Shown here: one piece after another, positions 1-9,660 of the stretch | Layout: each line of letters starts with the position of its first letter | How positions within the stretch are numbered: the stretch's first letter is position 1 | NCBI GenBank assembly: GCA_018780435.1 | Contig: JADMJS010000378.1 | Location: 1 to 64,000 of the forward strand | Origin: Myxococcales bacterium | GTDB taxonomy: Bacteria; Myxococcota_A; UBA9042; GCA-2863065 | Length of the DNA stretch: 64,000 bases | Direction: 5' to 3' | Notes under the pieces: generated by a model | What the model saw: only the letters and a program-made list of their open reading frames with translations | The model's database searches: none | Told to the model about the DNA's origin: nothing | Made by a program: the position numbers and the translations under genes

Positions 1-1042
1 TGACGTTCCGGAAGACGAGGATGATGATGGTGCCGACGGGGACCATCACGATGACCTCGAGGAGATCGGGCGGGATCCCGAGCCGATGAAAGACGCTCCA
101 GAGGCCGAGGATCTCTTTCTTGTCCTGCACTTCCTGGCGCGGCACGAGCTGGTCCGAGATGGCGAAGCCGTACTCGAAGCCGATGTCGGACGAGTGTTTG
201 AAGAGCGCCAAGTCGCCCCGGTAGAGGGTCAAGTAGTTCTGCGGGAGCGACGCGAAGTGGTCGTTCGTCGGGTCGAAGGGCACCCAGTGCGAGCCGATTC
301 GGGCTTCGACCCACTGATGCGACGTTCGTTTCTCGCCGGGGGTGAGCACGATGCCGCCCGCGAGGCGCGCCGGGACGCCTTGCGCACGGAAGAGCGCCGC
401 GAGGAGTCGACTCTTCCCGTTGCAGCTCGCTTCGCCGAGCTTGAGCGCGGTGAGCGCGTCGGTCGTGCCCTTGAAGGGCTTGAAGCCGAGCGCTCGAGTT
501 CGGTCGAACGCGGCCCGGGCGTAGTCAGCTACGCCGCCGGACGCGGGGATGAGCGTGCGGGAGAGCGCGACGAGCTCGGTGGCCGTCGACTGAATGACCG
601 CCGTCGGGTCGAGATCGGCGCGATCGGTCGTGGCGGGCGACGCGCCGAGCATCAAGGAGGGGGACAGGTCGTAACGCACGGCGACGGTCCGAACCCGGAA
701 GGACGTGCGAACGACGTGTTTGCCGCTCAGGGACTCCGCTTGCCAGCGGCCGAGGCGATTGCCGGCGTCGACGTCGCCTTTGAACTCAAAGCCCGGTGAC
801 TGATTGGTCTCTTCGAGGACCGTTTGCCGATGGTCCGAGAGTGGGAGGTAGGTCTTCAGCACCACCTTCTCATCTCGCGCGTCGACCGACTGCGTGATCT
901 CCACGTCGTACACGGTCTCGGGGACCATGAAGGTGAGGTCAAAGTCGAGTCGATTGAGGCGCAGTGTCGCGAACGCGACGGCCCCGAGAGCGAGCGCTCC
1001 GCCCACGAGACCTGCCCACTTCGCGCTCTTTGACCTGGCCAT
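1..1042 (-). CDS. Inactive-transglutaminase/7TM-like membrane protein, C-terminus off the left edge
   Basis: Hand translation of minus strand from ATG at 1042: MARSKSAKWAGLVGGALALGAVAFATLRLNRLDFDLTFMVPETVYDVEITQ...GEASCNGKSRLLAALFRAQGVPARLAGGIVLTPGEKRTSHQWVEARIGSHWVPFDPTN...; open through position 1. Transglutaminase-core-like C..H..D pattern followed by hydrophobic segment. Not in ORF track because it runs off the edge. Confidence 0.8.
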   Translation of the reverse strand, partial: MARSKSAKWAGLVGGALALGAVAFATLRLNRLDFDLTFMVPETVYDVEITQSVDARDEKVVLKTYLPLSDHRQTVLEETNQSPGFEFKGDVDAGNRLGRWQAESLSGKHVVRTSFRVRTVAVRYDLSPSLMLGASPATTDRADLDPTAVIQSTATELVALSRTLIPASGGVADYARAAFDRTRALGFKPFKGTTDALTALKLGEASCNGKSRLLAALFRAQGVPARLAGGIVLTPGEKRTSHQWVEARIGSHWVPFDPTNDHFASLPQNYLTLYRGDLALFKHSSDIGFEYGFAISDQLVPRQEVQDKKEILGLWSVFHRLGIPPDLLEVIVMVPVGTIIILVFRNV

Positions 1043-1386
1043 GGCACCTCCTCGGAGAGTCCCAGAGCAGGGGGCGTGCCAGGAGATCGACGGCGTGACC
1101 ACGGGCATCACGACCGAGACGGGTGATGCAATTATGAGCACTCGCTTAATTTTTCAGCACTCGCTCGATGCGGGGCTCATGAGGCGCAACGAACGGGTCG
1201 CGAGTTCGGTCTGGCCGATGACCCGCCACGATCCTGAACGGTGCTCTCTTTTGAAGTCAGGCGTTCAATGCCGTCGTCGAGGTCGCGAGGCGACCCGAGT
1301 GAACCCTGACTTGCGGAGTGACCCCATGAAGTTCCGGACCTTGAAGACCGCCCGTCCAGTGACGGAGGAGTGCGGAACCCAGGCTG

Positions 1387-1416
1387 TTGACAAAACGGAC
1401 TTCCACTCCATAAACT
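1387..1416 (+). promoter_or_regulatory. Candidate sigma70-like promoter for the DUF4143 ATPase (TTGACA-N18-TAAACT)
   Basis: TTGACA at 1387-1392, TAAACT at 1411-1416, start ATG at 1424; implies very short or absent leader. Confidence 0.35.
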
Positions 1417-1423
1417 GCTAACA

Positions 1424-2617
1424 ATGCAATTTCAAAGGCACCTTTACCACCGTGTAGTCCATTTGCTAGGGCACTTCCCAGCGCTGGTCCTCACGGGGGC
1501 GAGGCAGACCGGCAAGACGACGCTCCTCCGACAGACGCTCCCGGACTACACCTACGTCACGTTGGACCTGCCGAGTGTGGCGGAACAAGCCGAGCGGGAC
1601 CCGGTCGCCTTCCTGGCCCGACACCCGGTGCCCCTCCTCGTCGACGAGGTGCAGTACGCGCCCGGCCTCTTCCGACACCTGAAGTCCGCCATCGACGCGA
1701 ACCGCCACGCGATGGGCCGCTTCGTCCTGACCGGCTCCCAGAAGTTCCCACTCATGCGCTCCGTGTCGGACAGCCTCGCGGGTCGCTGCGCTTGGCTCGA
1801 GCTCGCAGGGCTATCGCTCCGAGAACGTCACTCGGGCGGTCTGAGCCTCGAAGCGCTGGAACGCGCCATCATCCGAGGCGCGTTTCCGGATCTCTGGCGC
1901 GACCCCGAGCTGCCGAGCCAAGCCTTCCATTCTGCCTACTTGGCGGCCTATCTTGAGCGTGACGTCCGTCAGCTCTTGAACGTCGGCAGCCTCCGCGACT
2001 TCGAGCGTTTCGTCCGCGCGTGCGCCGCGCGCAACGGGCAACTGCTCGACAAGACGGACCTCGCTCGCACCGTGGGTGTCACTGCCAAGACCATCGACGC
2101 CTGGCTGAGCGTGCTGGTCGCTTCGGACCAGGTCGAGCTGCTCGAACCGTGGTTCGTCAATGTCGGCAAGCGGCTGATCAAAGCGCCGAAGCTGTACTTC
2201 CGGGACGTCGGGCTGGTGGCCTGGCTTCTCGGGGTCGAGGGCCGTGGGCTCGCGACGTCACCCTTCCTCGGCTCGCTCTGGGAGACGCTGATCCTCGCCG
2301 AGCTGCGCTCGTCGCTCGCGGCCACGGGCTCGAGCCGGACGGTCTGGTTCTACCGAGACTCCACGGGTCACGAAGTCGACTTCGTCGTCACCGGCGGCGG
2401 CCGCACCGACCTCATCGAAGCCAAGTGGACCGAACACCCGAACACCAGCGACACGGCCGCGCTCCAGCGCGTGGCGCGGGACGTGGCACGTACGCCCGAG
2501 GGTCAGGACACGCGCACGTGGGTCGTCTGCCGAACGCCGAACCCCTATCCGATCGCGGGGAGCGACGTGGGCGCGATCGACCTCCTCGAGCTAGTGGGCT
2601 CGCTGTTCCCGCTCTGA
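1424..2617 (+). CDS. ATP-binding protein, AAA/DUF4143 family
   Basis: GARQTGKTTLLRQ Walker A, LLVDEVQYAPGLFRHLK, FVLTGSQKFPLMRSVSDSLAGR, C-terminal nuclease-like EVDFVV..LIEAKW. Confidence 0.92.
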   Translation: MQFQRHLYHRVVHLLGHFPALVLTGARQTGKTTLLRQTLPDYTYVTLDLPSVAEQAERDPVAFLARHPVPLLVDEVQYAPGLFRHLKSAIDANRHAMGRFVLTGSQKFPLMRSVSDSLAGRCAWLELAGLSLRERHSGGLSLEALERAIIRGAFPDLWRDPELPSQAFHSAYLAAYLERDVRQLLNVGSLRDFERFVRACAARNGQLLDKTDLARTVGVTAKTIDAWLSVLVASDQVELLEPWFVNVGKRLIKAPKLYFRDVGLVAWLLGVEGRGLATSPFLGSLWETLILAELRSSLAATGSSRTVWFYRDSTGHEVDFVVTGGGRTDLIEAKWTEHPNTSDTAALQRVARDVARTPEGQDTRTWVVCRTPNPYPIAGSDVGAIDLLELVGSLFPL

Positions 2618-3430
2618 AGCATCGCTGAGCACCTCGCCCGGACGCCCGAATACGGCGCGTAGGCGCGCTCGCAGCGAGTGGTAGGCGCGCAAGTCCCGCC
2701 AGATGTCGCGGAACTCGTGGAACTGCACGACCAGCCAGTGGGTCGTGCCGAGCGGCTTCGTGATGCCGTAGCGCACGGTCTCCCCCTCGGGCTCGAAGGT
2801 GCTGAAGAGCCGATCCCAAATAATGAAGATCCCCGCGTGGTTACGGTCGAGGTACTGCGGGTTCGAGCCGTGGTGGACCCGGTGGTGCGAGGGCGTGTTC
2901 ATCACCCACTCGAGCGGTCCGAGGCGATCGATGGTCTCCGTGTGGATCCAGTATTGATAGAGCAGGCTGAACGACTGCATCAGCAGGATCATCTCGGGGC
3001 GAAACCCCAGGAGCGGGAGCGGGAACCAGAAGCCGATCTGCACGACAGGCGCGGTCCAGGACTGCCGGAGCGCGGTCGCCAGCGTGTAGCGCTCGGACGA
3101 GTGATGCGCGACGTGAGCGGCCCAGAAGAAGCGCACTTCGTGGCTCGTGCGGTGATAGGCGTAGTAGCAAAGGTCTTCGAGCGGCACGAGCAGGACCCAG
3201 GCGAGGACGCCGGTGCCGGGTTCGAAGAGCCGAAACTCCCAAAGCCAACTGTAGACCGCGAACGTGGCGCCCTTGAAGAGGGCTTTGGTAACGAGGCTGC
3301 CGAGCCCACCCGAGATGCTCGCGGCGGTGTCCCACGGTTCGTAGGCCTTCCCCTGCCGGTAGAGGACGTAGGCCTCGATGACCAGGGTCAGGACGAAGAA
3401 CGGGATCGCGATGACGGTCGGCTCGTTCAT
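2591..3430 (-). CDS. Sterol desaturase / fatty acid hydroxylase family protein
   Basis: His-box motifs HRTSHE, HVAHHSS, HRVHHGSN and multiple TM segments. Confidence 0.92.
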   Translation of the reverse strand: MNEPTVIAIPFFVLTLVIEAYVLYRQGKAYEPWDTAASISGGLGSLVTKALFKGATFAVYSWLWEFRLFEPGTGVLAWVLLVPLEDLCYYAYHRTSHEVRFFWAAHVAHHSSERYTLATALRQSWTAPVVQIGFWFPLPLLGFRPEMILLMQSFSLLYQYWIHTETIDRLGPLEWVMNTPSHHRVHHGSNPQYLDRNHAGIFIIWDRLFSTFEPEGETVRYGITKPLGTTHWLVVQFHEFRDIWRDLRAYHSLRARLRAVFGRPGEVLSDASEREQRAH

Positions 3431-3515
3431 GCGAGGAGTGTCGCGCAGGGACGGGACTTTCTACAACTCGTCGCTCTCGGACCCACCACTGCGAAGGAAA
3501 CGCCCCGCGCGACGG

Positions 3516-5420
3516 CTACTCGGGCTTGCGGCACGCGCCGCCCGTGACCCAGACCCGGCCGTTCGGCAGGACACGGCGGGCGTCTTCGATCGCAAAGGTC
3601 TGTGGCAGCGTGTCCGCGATCCACGCGCCGATCATCTGGTTGAACGAGGCGGTCGCCACCTTGGTCCCGTCGGACTCGCAGAGGGTCATCTCATTGGCCA
3701 TGTCCACGTCGTCGTGAAACCGAACATGGGTGGCCTTGAACCAATTCTCGCCCTCCCGGCGCGTCTTCGGAAGGATCAAGACGAGATCGCCCGGGGTTCC
3801 CGCCCCTTCCTCACGCGCCTCCGTGCTCCAGAAGTCGACGAGGTCCCACGCTTGGTCGACGACCCGTTGCCGATAGGGCGATGGGTCCTTCCAGAAGTAG
3901 GACTTGTCGTCTGCATAGGTGCCGGGACCGTCAGAGACCGTGTTGTCCTCCTGATCGGCGAGGATCAGGACCGGCATGTCGAGGTGGTGGACGAGCGTAT
4001 GATTGCGGTCGTAGCACTCCGGAGCGCCCGCCCCATGCATGGCCTCGCACGATGCGTCGAGCTGGACGGCGCGCGTCTCGTACGAGCTTCGAAGGTCACC
4101 GCCCGCGGAGTACGACGCCGCACTGCAGCTCTCGTTGGCGACGCCGTCGCCGTTGTCGGGCAGCAGGCAAAGACCCGACTCTGCATACGACGTGGACACC
4201 ATGTCGAAATTGGCCGGCACGTTCGCATGATACCGAGCCTCGTTATCGAGCATCGGCGGGAACATCCCGTCGACCATCATGCGGACCTCCACGTCCTGTC
4301 CCGCAATAGACCGGAGCTCGGCGGCGAGTCGATCGGCGGCGAGCGTGACCCACATCGACGCGTCCGACGACGCGGAGATGATGATGAGTCGTGCATCCGC
4401 GAGGGATGGCATCTCCGGAGTGCCGTCGCCGTCGCGATCGCGGCCCTCCAGCGTGGTCATGTGGTGAAAGGTCGCGCGCCAGGTCGCAAGGCCGCGATAC
4501 CAAACCGGGGCGTGCCCGATCGCCGTAGCGATGGGCAGGTCCGGATAGGTGGCGGCGAGCTCGGCAGGGACGCCGTTCGAGACCGGCGCCTCGAGCTCCA
4601 TCGCGTCACTGGCCGCGTCCGTACACCGATCGAACCTGACCCGGTTCAGCTTCGAGTACGGAAGCGACGTATCGCCGTTGAAGATCCCCTTGCCGCCAAG
4701 CGCTGCGTTGCCGGGCGAGTCCGGGTGGAGTGTGCTCATCGCCGTAGCAAACTCGGCTTCACCGAAGCGGTAGTTGAACCAGCACGTCGCGCCCGCGCAC
4801 GGCCCCCCTTCGCCGCCCAGGTGAAACAGCCAGTCGTTCGTCGGTCCCGCCGTCGCGGCTTCGGCAAAGACCACCGGCCGCGTGCCGTCTTGGCAGACCG
4901 CCTCATCCTCGACGCAGGTGTCGCTTCCATCCGCGCACCGCGGGACGGAGCTCGCGTGCATACAGCCAGAGGGGCCCGCGCCCTTCCAGCACGTCTGATC
5001 GAGGTCGTCCATGTCGGGCGGCGTGCGATAGTGGCGAGTCCGGCAGTCGTTCGCGGTCTCGCCCGCGGTACATAGGGGTTTTCCGCCCGGGCGGAGCCGA
5101 CCGATGTCGGCGGTCAGTGGTACGTCGCAATCGGTCGCAAAGGTGGCGTCCGCGGCCACCTGGAGCTCGACGATCCGGACAGCGAAGAAGCTCTCACAGT
5201 GCGCCATGTAGAGGTCTTCGGCCGTGGTATCGCCGCCAATGTCCGATGCGGAGTCTGGACCGGAGGTATCCACAGCATCGGCGACGCCGGAGTCGGTCCC
5301 GTCCGCCGCAGCGACGTCCGCGCCGACGGTGTCGTCGATCGGAACGCCATTGGACGAACTCGCACCGTCACCGCACGCGACCAGACCCACGACGAACAAC
5401 ACAATCGGATGACGTCTCAT
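3516..5420 (-). CDS. Lipoprotein, pectin acetylesterase-like (Notum-like) hydrolase
   Basis: Start MRRHPIVLFVVGLVACGDG (lipobox), acidic linker, then WLFHLGGEGGPCAGATCWFNYRFGE ... LIIISASSDASMW; resembles pectinacetylesterase family layout. Confidence 0.55.
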   Translation of the reverse strand: MRRHPIVLFVVGLVACGDGASSSNGVPIDDTVGADVAAADGTDSGVADAVDTSGPDSASDIGGDTTAEDLYMAHCESFFAVRIVELQVAADATFATDCDVPLTADIGRLRPGGKPLCTAGETANDCRTRHYRTPPDMDDLDQTCWKGAGPSGCMHASSVPRCADGSDTCVEDEAVCQDGTRPVVFAEAATAGPTNDWLFHLGGEGGPCAGATCWFNYRFGEAEFATAMSTLHPDSPGNAALGGKGIFNGDTSLPYSKLNRVRFDRCTDAASDAMELEAPVSNGVPAELAATYPDLPIATAIGHAPVWYRGLATWRATFHHMTTLEGRDRDGDGTPEMPSLADARLIIISASSDASMWVTLAADRLAAELRSIAGQDVEVRMMVDGMFPPMLDNEARYHANVPANFDMVSTSYAESGLCLLPDNGDGVANESCSAASYSAGGDLRSSYETRAVQLDASCEAMHGAGAPECYDRNHTLVHHLDMPVLILADQEDNTVSDGPGTYADDKSYFWKDPSPYRQRVVDQAWDLVDFWSTEAREEGAGTPGDLVLILPKTRREGENWFKATHVRFHDDVDMANEMTLCESDGTKVATASFNQMIGAWIADTLPQTFAIEDARRVLPNGRVWVTGGACRKPE

Positions 5421-5652
5421 GATTTCCTCTCGGCCCCGGGGCCGCACATCGGTTCGAGGCCGCGATCGCGTCGCCCCGTGAGCGGGTGATTGTACCGCGC
5501 AAGGGGCGCACGGTCGCGAACTTCGCAAAGGGGGGTCTGGGCCAACGCCACCGAGCCAGGGGAGTCGAACTCTGTCCCCTTCGACACCTCAAACGAACTC
5601 TAGAGGGTCGCGCCAGCGATGGAGCTGTGTCGGCCTCATCGACTCGGTGCTC

Positions 5653-6045
5653 CTACCGAATGGAGACGACGTTCGGCATCAGTGCACTGGGATGGCCATT
5701 CAGGCCTAGCCATGCACGGTCGGAAGTTACTGCCGACCGTTGTTCGAGGATGGCGAGAGCGAGGCAAGCCCGGTCGCCGAGTGAGAGCCCAAATGGTCGA
5801 GTCCATGGCACGAGCGCCGCTGTGGCCAACGCATGGACCGCAGTGTACGGCGCGCAAGTAAGTCCGAGCTGCAATAGGCGCTGTTCGACTTGTCTACCGT
5901 CGTGCCCATCGCGTGTGAACCGACCAAGCACCTCTGCCCAGTTCACGGCGGAGACGATGCTGGTCGCTAGGAGCGGACGGACCCGCTCCGCGCCCTCTTC
6001 CTTGAACAGAAACGCGAGGATCGCAGACGCGTCGAGAACGCTCAT
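5653..6045 (-). CDS. PIN-domain toxin (VapC/FitB type)
   Basis: MSVLDASAILAFLFKEEGAE...SAVNWAEVLG...LSLGDRACLALA; overlaps antitoxin by ATGA. Confidence 0.9.
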   Translation of the reverse strand: MSVLDASAILAFLFKEEGAERVRPLLATSIVSAVNWAEVLGRFTRDGHDGRQVEQRLLQLGLTCAPYTAVHALATAALVPWTRPFGLSLGDRACLALAILEQRSAVTSDRAWLGLNGHPSALMPNVVSIR

Positions 6046-6293
6046 TCACTCTCCGCAGCTCGCCGTCGCTCAGAGATGAACTCCCCAGTGACGTCCTTCG
6101 GCGGCTGGTTCGCATAGAGCGCAGCGACCCAGTCCTGAACATCCTCGGGCTCGACCTGCGTGTTCACCTCCGAGCAGGTCTCGATAAGGATCGCTCTCAC
6201 TTCTGCTTCCATACTGCGCTTGGAACGAGCGGCGCGAATCCGAAGGTTGGCGTGAACGTGGTCGGGAAGGCGGCGGATACTGATGGTTGGCAC
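6042..6293 (-). CDS. FitA-like ribbon-helix-helix antitoxin
   Basis: MPTISIRRLPDHVHANLRIRAARSKRSMEAEVRAIL, typical FitA/Arc-like sequence. Confidence 0.9.
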   Translation of the reverse strand: MPTISIRRLPDHVHANLRIRAARSKRSMEAEVRAILIETCSEVNTQVEPEDVQDWVAALYANQPPKDVTGEFISERRRAAESE

Positions 6294-6328
6294 AGCGAAC
6301 CTCCAGCGGGAGCTTAGGCATCGGAGGA

Positions 6329-6340
6329 ATTGACGTCAAT
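6329..6340. promoter_or_regulatory. Palindrome ATTGACGTCAAT upstream of the TA operon, overlapping a candidate -35
   Basis: Perfect 12-bp palindrome; on minus strand TTGACG-N17-TAAGCT lies just upstream of the antitoxin start at 6293. Confidence 0.5.
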
Positions 6341-6413
6341 GATGGCAGTGCTGGCAAGGCTCAGGTGAGACCAGGGAAGTCGCACCTGGCTTCGCACGTG
6401 AAGCTACTTCTAC

Positions 6414-7418
6414 CTAAAGCCGCTGCCGCAGAACCGGCAGCACCGCCGCCGCAATCCGCCGATGCCCCTCCGCCGTGGGGTGTCCGTCCCCTTGAATCTC
6501 CAATGCTTCCGGACTGATGGCAGGACCGTAGCGTGCGTCCCCTCGTAACGCTGGACCGACGTCGACGACCGGCACGTCCAACCCGACGAGCCGCTTCACC
6601 AGCGCCGTCTCTTGTTCTGTGACGCGCATGAACACGACGAGCGGGACGCCGCGCCGTCGGAGCAATGCCGTCATCGCTTCGAAAGCAGTGTGCGCCTCGG
6701 CCTCCCCGTCGAAGGGCGCGACGGGACCCTCCTTGCCACTCTCGCCCTCGGGCTCGCCCCCCGCGGCCGACTGGCGCAGTCGAATGTGCACGAAACGTGC
6801 GATGGCGCTGTGATCGACGAGCCAGGCCCAGACGCTGTCGTCATCGGCTTGCGTGTCGGGCGGATCCCGGTCGTTCTGATCGAACTGGACGAGCACGAGG
6901 TCGGGCTGGAGAGGCAACGCCTTCAGCTCGAGCTGGGCCAACTTCTGAGCCGCACCGTAGCCGGGGACGCCGAGGTTGAGCGCCTCCCAGTCTGTCCCGA
7001 GAGTCGACGCCAGCACCGCGCAATACGACTCGGTCTCTCGAACGCCCCAGCCGAAGGCCACCGAATCGCCAACGCAGGCGAGGCGCTTACGCCCGGCCGG
7101 CTTCGGCACGACCACATCGGTGCCGCGTAGGCCCTGCGCCGAAACCCGGACCCGGGTCGCGGGGATCTTGATGGTGATCCCCTCGAACTCCACGTCGGCG
7201 CCGGGGATGAGCTCGAAGCCGAGCCGTGGATCGGACGCCGTGCGGTAGAGCGCGCTCCAGACAGCCGACGGCACGACGCGCCCAAGCGCCCATTCGGCGA
7301 CCCCGAGCGTGAGGACGACACTACCCAGCCCGAGCACGAGCCGGTGGCGCCATCGCTTGGAGGGTGAAGAGGTTCGCGGCACGGCTGGAGTATCGCAGCT
7401 CCGTCCCGCGCACGTCAT
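6414..7418 (-). CDS. SGNH/GDSL-type hydrolase, membrane anchored
   Basis: RLACVGDSVAFGWGVRETESYCAVLA...LVLVQFDQNDRDPPDTQ...GDGHPTAEGHRRIAAAV; block I GDS and late DxxH-like motif. Confidence 0.85.
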   Translation of the reverse strand: MTCAGRSCDTPAVPRTSSPSKRWRHRLVLGLGSVVLTLGVAEWALGRVVPSAVWSALYRTASDPRLGFELIPGADVEFEGITIKIPATRVRVSAQGLRGTDVVVPKPAGRKRLACVGDSVAFGWGVRETESYCAVLASTLGTDWEALNLGVPGYGAAQKLAQLELKALPLQPDLVLVQFDQNDRDPPDTQADDDSVWAWLVDHSAIARFVHIRLRQSAAGGEPEGESGKEGPVAPFDGEAEAHTAFEAMTALLRRRGVPLVVFMRVTEQETALVKRLVGLDVPVVDVGPALRGDARYGPAISPEALEIQGDGHPTAEGHRRIAAAVLPVLRQRL

Positions 7419-7422
7419 CCCA

Positions 7423-7782
7423 TCACCAGCGATCAATGGCTCCAAGGTCGTGAACCGCGGTGAATCCCGCCGACCGCAACAGCGACGCGGCGTGGGCGCT
7501 TCGGTTGCCACTGCGGCAGTAGAGGACGATCGGCCCGTCCTTCGGGCCGAGCTCGCCGAGGCGTTGCTCTAGGACCTGGAGCGGCACATTGACGGCGCCT
7601 GGCAAGTGTCGCTCGCCGAACTCGGAGGGTGTGCGGACGTCGACAAGGCGGGCGCCCTCATTCGTGAGCTTTCGTGCGGCCTCTCCATCGATCCCACCAC
7701 TCGCCCCGGAGGCGCCTCGCGACAGGACGAAGAGCCCCACGAGCGCGAGCCCCACGAGGAGTGTCCATCCGATCCCGTTCAT
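7423..7782 (-). CDS. Rhodanese-like domain protein with N-terminal TM
   Basis: GARLVDVRTPSEFGERHLPGAVNVPL...IVLYCRSGNRSAHAASLL. Confidence 0.93.
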   Translation of the reverse strand: MNGIGWTLLVGLALVGLFVLSRGASGASGGIDGEAARKLTNEGARLVDVRTPSEFGERHLPGAVNVPLQVLEQRLGELGPKDGPIVLYCRSGNRSAHAASLLRSAGFTAVHDLGAIDRW

Positions 7783-8198
7783 CGATCCGCCTCCACGGCT
7801 CGCAGGACCCGCGCCAGCTTCTCCCGGATCTGCTCCGCGAGCGGCATGAGGTCGTTCTCACCGAAGCTACGCGCGCCGAGGACGGGGTTCACGGCGTCGA
7901 CGGTGACCCCAACGTCGGTCTCTCGTACCACGACGTTGCAGGGCATCATGAGCCCCGCCGACGGCGTCGTCAGTAACGCCGCGTACGCGAGCGGCGGGTT
8001 GCAGGCCCCCAAGATGCGGTATCGCTTCAAGGTGGCGCCGACCTTGGCTTCGAGCGTGGCCTGCACGTCGATGTCCGTCAGCACACCGAAGCCCTCCGCT
8101 TTCAGCGCCACGGTGACGCGCTCGATGATCTCGCCGAAGCGCTCCGGGTGCGAGGTCAGGTCAACAGGGACGGTTGCGGTCAGTTCGTTCGTCATCAC
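7779..8198 (-). CDS. DUF302 domain-containing protein
   Basis: AEGFGVLTDIDVQATLEAKVG...YRILGACNPPLAYAALLTTPSAGLMMPCNVVV; overlaps rhodanese by 4 bp. Confidence 0.92.
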   Translation of the reverse strand: MMTNELTATVPVDLTSHPERFGEIIERVTVALKAEGFGVLTDIDVQATLEAKVGATLKRYRILGACNPPLAYAALLTTPSAGLMMPCNVVVRETDVGVTVDAVNPVLGARSFGENDLMPLAEQIREKLARVLRAVEADR

Positions 8199-8295
8199 GT
8201 TCAGCTCCTTTCGCTGGATCCACGTCGGGATCGGTCGTCACAGAGGTCTCGTCGTCGGTGGGGGTCCGCGCCGACCGGCGCGGGCTAGGCACCGC

Positions 8296-8382
8296 TCACG
8301 TGGGCACACCCAGTCGGGGAAGCAGCCACGTCTGGAGCAGGAACCAACCACCGAGCACGAGAATGAGAGTCAGAGCGTCCAT
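8296..8382 (-). CDS. Small (28-aa) hydrophobic peptide
   Basis: MDALTLILVLGGWFLLQTWLLPRLGVPT; a single TM helix, read in the listed ORF 8296..8526 from an internal ATG; same strand as the DUF302/rhodanese genes. Confidence 0.55.
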   Translation of the reverse strand: MDALTLILVLGGWFLLQTWLLPRLGVPT

Positions 8383-8506
8383 GGAGTTCACCTCACCGTG
8401 ACCGCTCAGCAAGGGGCGGGCCAACCCGCAGGGCGAGCCACGAGCACGCGATCGCGGCTCCTCCCGATGCACCGTTTCGCGTCGCCCGGAGCGGCGCTCG
8501 GTGTTG

Positions 8507-8549
8507 TGAAACACTCCATGAAACACCCTGCTGAATCACCTTCGTTTCA
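8507..8549. promoter_or_regulatory. Candidate operator array in divergent intergenic region
   Basis: TGAAACAC (8507-8514), TGAAACAC (8519-8526), TGAATCAC (8532-8539), inverted GTTTCA (8544-8549), between the minus-strand sulfur genes and plus-strand USP. Confidence 0.4.
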
Positions 8550-8696
8550 GCGCGTAACACTCGCAACGTCAGAGCCACCGTCGGCCCCCCGTCGATCGAC
8601 CGAAAGCGCCGTCCCCACCGCATCTCCGGGTGGCTGGCACGAGCCGTGCTAGGCTGCCGGGACGCCGCCGGAACTCACCGGCTTCTGAGGAGCAAC

Positions 8697-9221
8697 ATGA
8701 CCACCCCACTCTGGAAGACCATCCTCGCCGCCACCGACTTCTCGGCCGCGTCGGACGTCTCCGTCTCCACCGCCGCCCGCCTCGCCCATCAATGTGGCGC
8801 AAAGCTCCTGATGCTCCACATCGTCGAGCTTCATGGCGGCCTCCACGAGACCACTATGATCCAGACCCCGGACACCCACGAGCTGGTCTCGGCCGGCGAG
8901 TTCGCTCGCACCGAAGCCACCCGTCAGTTGCTCGATCAGGCTCGCCGCCTCGTCCCGGACGCCGTCTCGATGACGCCGGTCGTGCTGCTCGGCCACCCCG
9001 CCGAATGTATCGCCGCCCACGCCAAAGAGCTGGGCGCGGAGCTCATCGTCGTCGGGACGCACGGCCGTAAAGGCCTCTCGCGGGTCCTTCTCGGCAGCGT
9101 CGCCGAACGCACCGTGCGGCTCAGCCCCATCCCGGTGCTCACCATTCGGACGTCCGACGATGCAGGTGGCGTAACCACGACCACGCGCCTCCAACCCCTC
9201 GATGACGAAGGAGCCGGCTGA
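8697..9221 (+). CDS. Universal stress protein
   Basis: [23 protein letters not shown]...[37 protein letters not shown]. Confidence 0.94.
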   Translation: MTTPLWKTILAATDFSAASDVSVSTAARLAHQCGAKLLMLHIVELHGGLHETTMIQTPDTHELVSAGEFARTEATRQLLDQARRLVPDAVSMTPVVLLGHPAECIAAHAKELGAELIVVGTHGRKGLSRVLLGSVAERTVRLSPIPVLTIRTSDDAGGVTTTTRLQPLDDEGAG

Positions 9222-9223
9222 TC

Positions 9224-9649
9224 ATGCTCGCCATCTCACTCGACACCGTCCTCATGGCCCTCGGCGGTGGCGCCCTCATCGGCCTCGCCTCCGCGCTCCT
9301 CTTACTCAGCCATGGCAAAGTGGCCGGCATCAGCGGCATCCTCGGCGGGCTCCTCGATCCGGCGACCAAGGACCGCACATACCGATTGGGTTTTCTCGGC
9401 GGGCTCATCGGTGCCGGCTTCTTACTCCGGGCCATGTTGCCCGAGTCGTTCGCGGGACCAGCCCCTTCCGTCGCTTTAGCGGGGGTGGCCGGGCTACTGG
9501 TCGGATTCGGAACCCGGCTCGGTAACGGTTGCACCAGCGGCCACGGCGTCTGCGGCGTCAGCCGCTTCTCGCGCCGCTCGATGGTTGCCACAGTCACATT
9601 CATCGCGACCGGGGCCGTTGGGGTCCTGCTCGCCCGCGCCGTGAGTTGA
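9224..9649 (+). CDS. YeeE/YedE family (thiosulfate transporter-like) half protein
   Basis: [15 protein letters not shown]...[26 protein letters not shown]. Confidence 0.92.
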   Translation: MLAISLDTVLMALGGGALIGLASALLLLSHGKVAGISGILGGLLDPATKDRTYRLGFLGGLIGAGFLLRAMLPESFAGPAPSVALAGVAGLLVGFGTRLGNGCTSGHGVCGVSRFSRRSMVATVTFIATGAVGVLLARAVS

Positions 9650-9660
9650 AGGAGTCCACC

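Noticed and set aside
86-1421. Plus-strand ORFs 86..799, 342..524, 824..1033 and 894..1421
   Set aside because: Antisense to a clear transglutaminase-like minus-strand gene (1..1042) or low-complexity intergenic readings.
3378-5075. 565-aa plus-strand ORF
   Set aside because: Antisense to the pectin-acetylesterase-like lipoprotein; arginine/valine-rich composition typical of shadow ORFs.
5540-5585. tRNA/tmRNA T-arm-like string (minus strand GACAGAGTTCGACTCCCCTGG) beside the TA pair
   Set aside because: T-stem pairing is poor and no acceptor or anticodon arms could be assembled; not enough to call a tRNA/tmRNA remnant or att site.
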